A model generated the notes under the pieces. That model was not told the DNA's origin. It saw only the letters and a list, made by a program, of their open reading frames with translations, and searched no databases. This document shows positions 1 to 6,053 of a DNA stretch of 64,000 bases, in pieces. The position numbers were made by a program, and so were the translations under genes. This DNA comes from UBA6022 sp032154105. Its GTDB lineage: Bacteria; Patescibacteriota; Saccharimonadia; Saccharimonadales; Saccharimonadaceae. Position 1 is the stretch's first letter. Every line of letters starts with the position of its first letter. The stretch is from assembly GCA_032154105.1 (NCBI GenBank), contig JALDYI010000003.1, forward strand, positions 20,540-84,539. Direction: 5' to 3'.

Positions 1-182
1 TCGATATGTAGCTTGGCGCTTGTATTATTCAGTGCAAAACGAGACTCCGTTGCGACCTCAACCGCTTCCTTCAAAGCAACATCCTTCAGGCCAACGACCG
101 ACAACTTAGGATCGAATACGGCAGTCGATTTCTTTGTTGCAATAACTACTGTATTTCCACCTTTATATTCAATATCAAACAT
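1..182 (-). CDS. Putative metallo-beta-lactamase-fold (UlaG-like) hydrolase, 3' part cut by window edge
   Basis: Only the first 60 or so codons are inside the window; the reading frame runs off position 1. The start is set by a good Shine-Dalgarno (TAAGGAG, 8 nt upstream) and lies just after the end of the next gene upstream. The N-terminus begins MFDIEYKGGN, followed by VVIATKKSTAVFDP. This beta-hairpin pattern resembles the first strands of UlaG/YtnP-type metal-dependent hydrolases of the MBL superfamily. The HxHxDH metal motif would lie outside the window, so the family call is tentative. It is probably co-transcribed with the HTH gene at 194-790. Confidence 0.4.
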   Translation of the reverse strand, partial: MFDIEYKGGNTVVIATKKSTAVFDPKLSVVGLKDVALKEAVEVATESRFALNNTSAKLHI

Positions 183-193
183 TCTTTATCTCC

Positions 194-790
194 TTATTTG
201 CTCTGTTCTGACAGTACGGCATCCGTATCAATAAGCACAGCATGATTGCCGTTTAATATCTCTGTAATAAATTTATCACGAACGCTGAGTCGGTAATAGA
301 ACTCGTCGTACGACAACATACTATAGTTCAGCTCACGGCCTTCGCTCTTCTCTATATCTTTCATGATCTTTTTCAACTTAGCAGGCTGCACGTCACCGAC
401 AAGTAGGATATCTACCGCACTCGTCGATCCTTTTATGAGCACGCCGGCAGTGAGCACAATACGCACACCCGAAAGCTGCTTCAGCTCCTCACGCCAGCTA
501 GTTGCAAGATCTGCATCGCTTATGGCCTCGACATGCTGATCGGCAAAAATAGCCCGTAGCGGTACATAATGCTCATAGCGCTGATTTACTTCGTAGTAGA
601 GCTTGTTATCAGCACTATCGCTCGTAATGATACCGACATTCAGCATATTAGCGAGTTCACGGCGAACGGAATTAATTTGTTCATCGATTGTTCGGGTAAT
701 TTCACGAACATAAAAAGACTGGCCTGGATGATTTAGAAACAGGTGTAGTAGTTTCACTCGAGTTTTTGAACCAAATAGTGCGTCAATCAT
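194..790 (-). CDS. Winged-helix DNA-binding protein with nucleotidyltransferase-like C-terminal domain
   Basis: 198 aa. Residues 1-70 look like a winged helix of the ArsR/MarR type (KTRVKLLHLFLNHPGQSFYVRE, then a recognition-helix region NSVRRELANML). Residues about 105-180 contain KGSTSAVDILLVGD, a weak match to the GS...D-D signature of minimal nucleotidyltransferases, in which the usual acidic pair is reduced, so catalysis is doubtful. It is likely a transcription regulator whose C-terminal domain senses a ligand or another protein. Upstream (808-854) a perfect 13-bp direct repeat flanks an inverted repeat that could be its own operator. The start has a GAGGTAG Shine-Dalgarno. Targets are unknown. 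Confidence 0.6.
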   Translation of the reverse strand: MIDALFGSKTRVKLLHLFLNHPGQSFYVREITRTIDEQINSVRRELANMLNVGIITSDSADNKLYYEVNQRYEHYVPLRAIFADQHVEAISDADLATSWREELKQLSGVRIVLTAGVLIKGSTSAVDILLVGDVQPAKLKKIMKDIEKSEGRELNYSMLSYDEFYYRLSVRDKFITEILNGNHAVLIDTDAVLSEQSK

Positions 791-807
791 GTCTACCTCA
801 GGATAAT

Positions 808-854
808 TTTCGTGTTCTATACTTCGTATGCGCCGTATAGCTTTCGTGTTCTAT
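808..854. repeat. 13-bp perfect direct repeat flanking an inverted repeat, candidate operator
   Basis: TTTCGTGTTCTAT occurs at 808-820 and again at 842-854, 34 bp apart. Between and overlapping them is an inverted pair CTATAC (817-822) / GTATAG (835-840). The repeats lie just upstream of the HTH gene (start 790) and downstream of miaA, where an autoregulatory operator would be expected. A function is inferred only from position. Confidence 0.4.
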
Positions 855-864
855 CATACCATGC

Positions 865-1752
865 TTATTTAGTCTTGGCGAGCACTCCACCCAAGTACTC
901 TTCGGCATCAGTTAGCGACAGCCATTTCACCTCGGAGTTGCGCCTGAGCCACGTCAATTGACGTTTCGCCAATCTCCAATCAAGCGTTGTGAATTTATCT
1001 TTTATCTGCTCAAGCGTAAGTTGATGTTCAAGATACAAACGAACCAGTGGATAGATATTCCCTGTCATCGCCTCGCTCTCCCAGCCATACTTTTTGCCCA
1101 ACATAGTTGCCTCTTCCACAACGCCATTATCAAAGAATTGTTCAGTTCTTTCATTAATTCGTGTTCGCAATACATCTCTATCTGTAGATATACCTACAAC
1201 ATAAGTGCGCGCCTTAATGCCGATACTACGCTTATGGTTAATCTTTCCCTGCTCGATCGCTCGTATGACATACCGCTTATTGAGCTTGTTTTCTGGTAAT
1301 TCAATATTGTTATTAATACAATACTCTTGCAACTGTTGAATCGTCAACTGCTCTAGCTTTTGACGAAGTCCTGGGTCGGCGACCTGGCCAAACTGATAAT
1401 CAAAAATAACTGCATCAACATATAACCCCGTACCACCCACTAAGAACGGCACCTTTCCGCGACTGCGTATATCGGCGATTTTATCATCAGCATATGCCTT
1501 GAAATCAGCAGCACTAAACATCACACCTGGCTCGACAAGATCAAGCCCCCAGTGCACAACAGCCTCACGCTCTTCCAGCGTCGGCTTGGCCGTACCGATA
1601 TCCATACCCTTATATACTGTGCGCGAATCGGCACAGATGATTTCACCGCCATATTGCTTAGCTAGCTCAATAGCAAGACCCGTCTTACCACTAGCCGTTG
1701 GACCAGTAATTACAATAAGCGGTGATTCGATTCGAGTTCCTATGGGTGCCAT
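865..1752 (-). CDS. miaA: tRNA dimethylallyltransferase MiaA
   Basis: 295 aa, the usual length. Transfers a dimethylallyl group to N6 of adenosine 37 in tRNAs reading UNN codons. The P-loop GPTASGKT lies near residues 17-24, followed by ADSRTVYKGMDIGTAKPT (catalytic Asp and the diphosphate-binding region) and GGTGLYVDAVIFDYQF. The C-terminal DWRLAKRQLTWLRR segment is the tRNA-binding end. The start codon overlaps the 3' end of atl by 13 bases and has GGAGAACG as Shine-Dalgarno, so it is translationally linked to atl and belongs to the thrS transcript. Confidence 0.95.
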   Translation of the reverse strand: MAPIGTRIESPLIVITGPTASGKTGLAIELAKQYGGEIICADSRTVYKGMDIGTAKPTLEEREAVVHWGLDLVEPGVMFSAADFKAYADDKIADIRSRGKVPFLVGGTGLYVDAVIFDYQFGQVADPGLRQKLEQLTIQQLQEYCINNNIELPENKLNKRYVIRAIEQGKINHKRSIGIKARTYVVGISTDRDVLRTRINERTEQFFDNGVVEEATMLGKKYGWESEAMTGNIYPLVRLYLEHQLTLEQIKDKFTTLDWRLAKRQLTWLRRNSEVKWLSLTDAEEYLGGVLAKTK

Positions 1753-2057
1753 CGACGTTCTCCAAAATTATCGACAGTATAGTCCGTGCAACTAATACCA
1801 TCCCCTTCAAGCAGCTGGCGTTGTACTTCCTGCCCACCAGGAAAGCCAATTGCCAAGCCACCCTCTTTATTAACCAGTCGATGCCAAGGCAGCGCTTCGG
1901 GACCCTGATGAGCAATACCACCCACAATACGAGCCGCACGCGGCTGCCCGGCAATCGATGCCAAGTCGCCATATGTCGTCACTTTATCGACGGGCAGCAG
2001 TGCCATCAGGCGGTATACTTCGTCGCGAAATCCCCTTCGTACTGTCGGCTCATCCAT
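1740..2057 (-). CDS. atl: Alkyltransferase-like protein (ATL), O6-alkylguanine recognition
   Basis: 105 aa, covering only the C-terminal DNA-binding half of MGMT/Ogt. Active alkyltransferases carry PCHR; here the motif is PWHR at residues 57-60, the tryptophan variant seen in E. coli and S. pombe ATL proteins. Those proteins flip and bind O6-alkylguanine but cannot remove the alkyl group, and hand the lesion to nucleotide-excision repair. The helix-turn-helix with its arginine (GQPRAARIVGGI) is present. It starts 2 nt after the thrS stop and overlaps miaA, so it is the middle gene of a thrS-atl-miaA operon. Confidence 0.85.
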   Translation of the reverse strand: MDEPTVRRGFRDEVYRLMALLPVDKVTTYGDLASIAGQPRAARIVGGIAHQGPEALPWHRLVNKEGGLAIGFPGGQEVQRQLLEGDGISCTDYTVDNFGERRWHP

Positions 2058-2059
2058 TA

Positions 2060-3871
2060 TTACAAAGTCTTTAGGTAATCGACTAGCTGATCGAGTGACA
2101 CTTTTTCTTCGCCGGCCTGAGTACGAACACTTACGTTGCGAGACTCTTTGTCTTTAGGGCCTACGATGAGCTGAACTGGAATTTTCCAAGTTGTCGCTTC
2201 ACGGATCTTCTTGCCGAGGCTTTCATTGCGATCATCGCGAGTAAAGCGCAGTTCGTTATATTTCACCGGTGTCATTAGTACAGCACCCCGAAGAATAACC
2301 TCAAGCTCTTCAACGTAATCAAGCACTGTATCATTAATCGTCAGAATGCGAATCTGCTCAGGGGCGGCCCATAGCGGGAACCAGCCAGCCGTATGTTCAA
2401 TAAAGACGCTCAGGAATCGTTCGATCGAACCAAGCAGCGCACAGTGAATCATGACAGGCGTCTGATTAGTACTCTCGGCATCAGTGTACTGCAAACCAAA
2501 GCGGCCTGGTTGTACGAAGTCGAGCTGTGCCGTTGCGAGCTGATGCTCGCGACCAAGTGCATCGGTCGCCATAAAGTCGATCTTTGGACCATAAAACGCA
2601 GCTTCGCCTTCTTGCTCAAAATACTCAAGTTCGTTTGCAATCACCGCATTTTTTAGCTGCTGCTGCGCCGACTCCCACAGATCCATATCACCAAGGTACC
2701 CGTCACTATCATCACGGTAGCTCAGACGAACACGAAGCTTCATGTCGATTGTCCTATAGAGCTCACGGACACTCGCGAGCAACCCGTTAATCTCTTCTTC
2801 AATCTGGTCATTGCGGCAGAAGACATGGCTGTCGTCCTGAGTAAGAGAACGTACGCGGTTCAGGCCACCGAGTTCACCGGTCTTCTCATCACGGTAATCA
2901 GTCGTTGTCTCAAGAAAACGCACCGGCATATCCTTGTAACTGCGAGGTTTACTAGCGAATATCTGCGTATGGTGAGGGCAATTCATCGGCTTTAGCGCCA
3001 TTTCATCGTCCGTCTCTTGGCTCGTCACCAGGAATAGCTCATCGCCAAATTTTGCCCAGTGCCCCGATGTCTCATAAAGAGCCGTCTTTGTAATATGCGG
3101 AGTCCAGACTTTTTCGAACCCATGCGCCTGACGAAGCTGATTGGAATATTGCGCCATAATATCGCGTAGCACCGTACCGCGAGGAGTAAACAGAGGTAGT
3201 CCAGCACCCACTAATTGTGAAACGGTGTATAGGTCAAGCTCTTTGCCCAGCTTACGGTGATCGCGGAGCTTAGCCTGTTCGAGCATTTCCAGGTAGTGGT
3301 CAAGTTCTTCTTGGGTTGCAAATGCAACGCCATAAAGTCGCTGCATTTGTGGATTGGTTTCCTTGCCTCGCCAATAGGCGCCAGCGACACGAAGTAATTT
3401 AAATGCACCAACATCCTTGGTATTTGCCACATGCGGGCCACGACAAAGATCAACAAAATTACCATTCTTGTAAAACGACACGTTTTCAACCGCAGTGTCA
3501 CCCTCGGTCGCGAGGCCAAGTTCAGCAGTATCAAGATCTTTCGCAACAGTTGTTCCAGATCGCTTCAGATCATTTAGTAATTCTTCTTTGTACGGCTGAT
3601 TATTTTCCTGCGCCCATGTAATCGCCTGGTCGATAGGCATTTCAAAGCGCTCAAAATCGTCACCATATTCAATAATGCCGCGCATCGTTTTTTCAATCTT
3701 GGCAAAGTTTGCCTCAGAGATCTTTCGCTCACCAAGGTCGATATCATAATAAAAGCCGTTTTCCACTACTGGGCCGACGCCGAATTTGGCCTCTGGCCAT
3801 AGGCGCTGCACCGCGGCTGCAGTAATGTGCGCCAAGCTATGTCGCATCGCGTGTAATTGTTCGTCGTTCAT
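2060..3871 (-). CDS. thrS: Threonyl-tRNA synthetase, lacking the N-terminal TGS domain
   Basis: 603 aa. Class II aaRS that charges tRNA-Thr. The protein begins directly in the editing/SAD region: HSLAH at residues 11-15 and CRGPH at 143-147 form the zinc-like editing site. The catalytic core follows with MNCPHH (Cys298 as a zinc ligand), RFLETTTDYRDE (motif 2) and the C-terminal anticodon-binding domain. The usual first 40 to 60 residues (TGS domain) are absent. The start has an AAAAAGGAG Shine-Dalgarno, so the short form seems real. Expression is very probably controlled by the T-box leader at 3963-4141. It is the first gene of the operon with atl and miaA. Confidence 0.95.
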   Translation of the reverse strand: MNDEQLHAMRHSLAHITAAAVQRLWPEAKFGVGPVVENGFYYDIDLGERKISEANFAKIEKTMRGIIEYGDDFERFEMPIDQAITWAQENNQPYKEELLNDLKRSGTTVAKDLDTAELGLATEGDTAVENVSFYKNGNFVDLCRGPHVANTKDVGAFKLLRVAGAYWRGKETNPQMQRLYGVAFATQEELDHYLEMLEQAKLRDHRKLGKELDLYTVSQLVGAGLPLFTPRGTVLRDIMAQYSNQLRQAHGFEKVWTPHITKTALYETSGHWAKFGDELFLVTSQETDDEMALKPMNCPHHTQIFASKPRSYKDMPVRFLETTTDYRDEKTGELGGLNRVRSLTQDDSHVFCRNDQIEEEINGLLASVRELYRTIDMKLRVRLSYRDDSDGYLGDMDLWESAQQQLKNAVIANELEYFEQEGEAAFYGPKIDFMATDALGREHQLATAQLDFVQPGRFGLQYTDAESTNQTPVMIHCALLGSIERFLSVFIEHTAGWFPLWAAPEQIRILTINDTVLDYVEELEVILRGAVLMTPVKYNELRFTRDDRNESLGKKIREATTWKIPVQLIVGPKDKESRNVSVRTQAGEEKVSLDQLVDYLKTL

Positions 3872-3962
3872 GGTTTTTTCTCCTTTTTAATAAATATGGC
3901 ATATAATCTATCCTCACTCAGAAAACTAAATAAATTTAATTTTCACTCGTTTCGTCAGATTA

Positions 3963-4141
3963 TAAAAAACATGCGATGACTGGTTTTAAACGTGTTAAAT
4001 CCATATATCGCATGTCTCGGACCCTTTATGGAGGGTGGTTCCACCGGACTTCCTGCCGATTAGCAGGCACTTATGAGGCAACGTTATCGTACATCGCAAC
4101 ACCCACGGAACTCAACGGGTAGTTAGGCCGTGTCATCATTC
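3963..4141 (-). promoter_or_regulatory. T-box riboswitch (transcription-attenuation type) in the thrS leader
   Basis: Read on the minus strand. A 5-bp hairpin CCTGC/GCAGG (about 4070-4051) is followed by a complete T-box antiterminator: helix A1 GTCCGG (4049-4044) pairs with CCGAGAC (4020-4014, one bulged A); the 7-nt bulge is TGGAACC (4043-4037), matching the invariant UGGNACC; helix A2 is ACCCT/AGGGT (4036-4032 with 4025-4021). The competing terminator pairs ACATGCGAT (4015-4007) with ATCGCATGT (3977-3969), then six Ts (3968-3963), and overlaps the 3' arm of A1. UGGA should pair with a tRNA ending UCCA, and tRNA-Thr at 8082-8157 ends exactly so. Stem I is short and the specifier codon is not certain; ACC at 4120-4118 is one candidate. 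Confidence 0.8.
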
Positions 4142-4147
4142 CCCTAC

Positions 4148-4177
4148 ATCATACAGCAACCTGTCCTATTATTGCAA
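4148..4177 (-). promoter_or_regulatory. Promoter of the thrS T-box transcript
   Basis: On the minus strand, -35 TTGCAA (4177-4172) and -10 TATGAT (4153-4148) with an 18-bp spacer. Transcription should start near 4141, just before the leader hairpins. The -35 hexamer is its own reverse complement and also serves the tRNA-Val promoter on the other strand. Confidence 0.7.
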
Positions 4178-4200
4178 CGTCCGCCTCTGTCTGGTATCAT
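4172..4200 (+). promoter_or_regulatory. Promoter of tRNA-Val
   Basis: -35 TTGCAA (4172-4177), 17-bp spacer, -10 TATCAT (4195-4200), 11 nt upstream of the tRNA 5' end. Architecture and both hexamers are identical to the tRNA-Asp promoter at 8216-8244. Confidence 0.75.
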
Positions 4201-4211
4201 TATAAAGCTAT

Positions 4212-4288
4212 GGACCCTTAGCTCAGTTGGCTAGAGCGCGTCATTGACGTTGACGAGGTCAGAGGTTCGAGTCCTCTAGGGTCCACCA
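4212..4288 (+). tRNA. tRNA-Val (GAC anticodon)
   Basis: 77 nt cloverleaf with acceptor GGACCCT/AGGGTCC, discriminator A and encoded CCA. The anticodon stem is CGTCA/TGACG with loop TTGACGT, giving anticodon GAC. The T-arm AGAGG-TTCGAGT-CCTCT is perfect. Confidence 0.95.
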
Positions 4289-4328
4289 TAGAAAAAGACC
4301 GATCATGCGATGGGTCTTTTTCTATGGC
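4287..4328. terminator. Bidirectional intrinsic terminator
   Basis: A perfect 15-bp stem beginning CCATAGAAAAAGACC with an 11-nt loop and A/T tracts on both sides. It ends tRNA-Val transcription rightward and the 4340-5179 gene leftward. Confidence 0.85.
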
Positions 4329-4339
4329 TCACTACAATA

Positions 4340-5179
4340 CTACCCCCGCCTCGGTTGCTGATCGCTCACACTTGCCACTTCAGGCGCTGATGGCTGAGCT
4401 GGTGGCATAGCGACATGCTGTACAGGTGTTAATATCGGAGCCGCTGGCTGAATAGGCGTTACCTCAGTAGCCACTATCTGCGGAGATATTGCTGGCGTGA
4501 CCGGCTGACCCTGCGGCTGCATACTTATCGCCGCGTCTGGTTGCTGAGCACCAGCAATTCCCTGCCTGACTGCACCAACCATGCTAACAATCGCCTCCAC
4601 CCCATTGGCATTATTTGCTCGACTACTAAGCGGCACCCCGTAAAAGCTGGCGATGCGCTGCGCCTCATCTACTAGTGGCGCCTTACTGAGACCCGTCACA
4701 TTAAAACCATTAACCGACACGCCGTCATTACCACTTTTGCGTGTGGCGAGTAGCACCTCACTATTATCATTCAACAGCACGTATAGAATACTTGATCGTT
4801 CACGAGTGGTCGTTTGACCCCGAGCGTCATTATCTGTCCTTATTGTGTCTGAAGTATCCAAATTAACTGATACAATCTGGCTCGAATCAAAGCTCAGACG
4901 CGCCTGCTTGCCACCGACTACTTTGGTCGTCACTACCTCAGATAAACCTTGACGACGCAGTACAATCTGACGGCTCACTGCTGAGAAGATTATCAATGCA
5001 CCCATGGCGGCAATACCGACCCCTATTAGCATCCACCACCAAGCAACACTCGCCAAGTGCATCGCAGCCCAAATCAGCAAGCCGATACCCCCAAGGCCTA
5101 TAGCTCCACCGACCACAACCGTGATAACACCGTTCTCTTTTATTTCCCATTGCTCACTGTTTGTTTCGGTTATTTTCAT
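4340..5179 (-). CDS. Membrane protein of unknown function with two N-terminal TM helices
   Basis: 279 aa. Residues about 18-70 hold two hydrophobic helices separated by a short turn (VITVVVGGAIGLGGIGLLIW and WWWMLIGVGIAAMGALIIF). A soluble beta-rich region follows (about 75-195; RQIVLRRQGLSEVV, then ILYVLLNDNSEVLLATRKSG), which recalls a PH-like sheet. The last 80 residues are Pro/Gln/Ala-rich and probably disordered. The -10 TATACT sits exactly 6 nt before the ATG, so the mRNA is probably leaderless. It stands alone between two terminators. No family recognised. Confidence 0.6.
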   Translation of the reverse strand: MKITETNSEQWEIKENGVITVVVGGAIGLGGIGLLIWAAMHLASVAWWWMLIGVGIAAMGALIIFSAVSRQIVLRRQGLSEVVTTKVVGGKQARLSFDSSQIVSVNLDTSDTIRTDNDARGQTTTRERSSILYVLLNDNSEVLLATRKSGNDGVSVNGFNVTGLSKAPLVDEAQRIASFYGVPLSSRANNANGVEAIVSMVGAVRQGIAGAQQPDAAISMQPQGQPVTPAISPQIVATEVTPIQPAAPILTPVQHVAMPPAQPSAPEVASVSDQQPRRG

Positions 5180-5185
5180 GGGCTC

Positions 5186-5191
5186 AGTATA
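5186..5191 (-). promoter_or_regulatory. -10 box (TATACT) of a leaderless promoter
   Basis: TATACT on the minus strand ends 6 nt before the ATG at 5179. No clear -35 is seen at 17 bp. Confidence 0.55.
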
Positions 5192-5300
5192 ACATATTCC
5201 TTATGGCTATCCCCAACGACAGAAAGTTTTCCACTAGAGATAAATCGGTAAATGCGGAAAAATATATCACCCATGATATAAGCGCATACATCACCTATCA

Positions 5301-5329
5301 TTGACTTTTTATAGTACTTATGCTAATAT
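5301..5329 (+). promoter_or_regulatory. Strong leaderless promoter of the 40-codon gene
   Basis: -35 TTGACT (5301-5306), 17-bp spacer, -10 TAATAT (5324-5329). The ATG begins 6 nt after the -10, so the predicted first transcribed base is the A of the start codon. Confidence 0.75.
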
Positions 5330-5335
5330 AAATCC

Positions 5336-5458
5336 ATGTCAAAAGATACTGCACATAAGCAATCATCACTCGAAGCATTCAAACTCAGTTTTGAATACGA
5401 TGTTACATGGCAAGAAGCCAAACAAGCCGTGCGAGACCGCACGCACAAAAAAGTATAA
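5336..5458 (+). CDS. Small 40-aa protein of unknown function
   Basis: MSKDTAHKQSSLEAFKLSFE is followed by 20 residues ending in HKKV. It has a near-consensus promoter placed for a leaderless mRNA and its own strong terminator at 5482-5511, so it is a complete monocistronic unit rather than a chance ORF. The sequence is charged, contains the helix-prone stretch VTWQEAKQAVRDR, and has no signal peptide, Cys or membrane segment. It lies just upstream of nrdR in the same direction. Function unknown. Confidence 0.65.
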   Translation: MSKDTAHKQSSLEAFKLSFEYDVTWQEAKQAVRDRTHKKV

Positions 5459-5481
5459 GCAGCCATTTATTTGAACTTTCT

Positions 5482-5511
5482 ATCCCCTAGCTCACCCTAG
5501 GGGATATTTTT
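5482..5511 (+). terminator. Intrinsic terminator of the 40-aa gene
   Basis: ATCCCCTAG pairs with CTAGGGGAT across a short loop, followed by ATTTTTA. Confidence 0.8.
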
Positions 5512-5557
5512 ATCCCCATCCGTCTGCATGTTATCCACTAGCTTTTTGTCTTGCTGT

Positions 5558-5575
5558 ATGTCAATATATAGACAT
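5558..5575. promoter_or_regulatory. Candidate NrdR box overlapping the nrdR promoter and start codon
   Basis: An 18-bp near-perfect palindrome, ATGTC-A-ATATAT-A-GACAT, whose core CAATATATAG fits the NrdR-box core CWATATATWG. It covers the probable -10 region and the first bases of nrdR, where a repressor would block RNA polymerase. Confidence 0.55.
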
Positions 5576-6053
5576 GTTTTGCATAAATTGCTTCCACTCA
5601 TCAACAGCAGTTGCCAATTCCCGACCACATAAAAAAAGGCCGTCGGTATGGCGACGACGGAGCTGCAGCAAGTGCGGCATGATATTTACGACACACGAAC
5701 GACCATCACTAGCCGACAACAAGGTCATTCTACTGCCTGATGGCAGCGAAGATACGTTTAACCTAGGCAAGCTCACTATCAGTATCTCTAAGGCCTTTCA
5801 TCATTCCCAAGAGGAAGCGGAATATAGCTCACTGGCTCTAGCGCAAACGGTGGAGGATACCTTATCGACCCAACTGAAAACAATAACACCAGAAGACATC
5901 GAGGCTATCACCCATCAGACCCTCAAGCAGTACGACGTACTGGCGGCAATGCAGTATGCCGCTCAGCATCAGCTTATTTCTTCAGTAAAGAAGCGCGGGA
6001 GACCTTCGCTTGTTTCGCACGGGCCACGGAATCAGCAGTCGCCTTCTCGGTAA
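5574..6053 (+). CDS. nrdR: Transcriptional repressor NrdR
   Basis: 159 aa. Represses ribonucleotide reductase genes when dATP fills its ATP-cone. The N-terminal zinc ribbon uses Cys3/Cys6 and CSKCG near residues 31-35. The DSRP-type segment is present as NSRPHKKRPSVWRRRSC, then FTTHERP. Residues about 47-135 are the ATP-cone (VILLPDGSEDTFNLGKL). The arginine-rich tail after about residue 140 overlaps the 3' end of the convergent glycosyltransferase by 80 bp. The -10-like bases lie 3 to 6 nt before the ATG, so the mRNA is probably leaderless, and a NrdR box overlies it, implying autoregulation. No RNR gene is in the window. Confidence 0.88.
   Translation: MFCINCFHSSTAVANSRPHKKRPSVWRRRSCSKCGMIFTTHERPSLADNKVILLPDGSEDTFNLGKLTISISKAFHHSQEEAEYSSLALAQTVEDTLSTQLKTITPEDIEAITHQTLKQYDVLAAMQYAAQHQLISSVKKRGRPSLVSHGPRNQQSPSR

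Noticed and set aside
13..234. Plus-strand frame at the left edge
   Set aside because: It lies opposite the MBL-like gene, which has a proper ribosome site on the minus strand.
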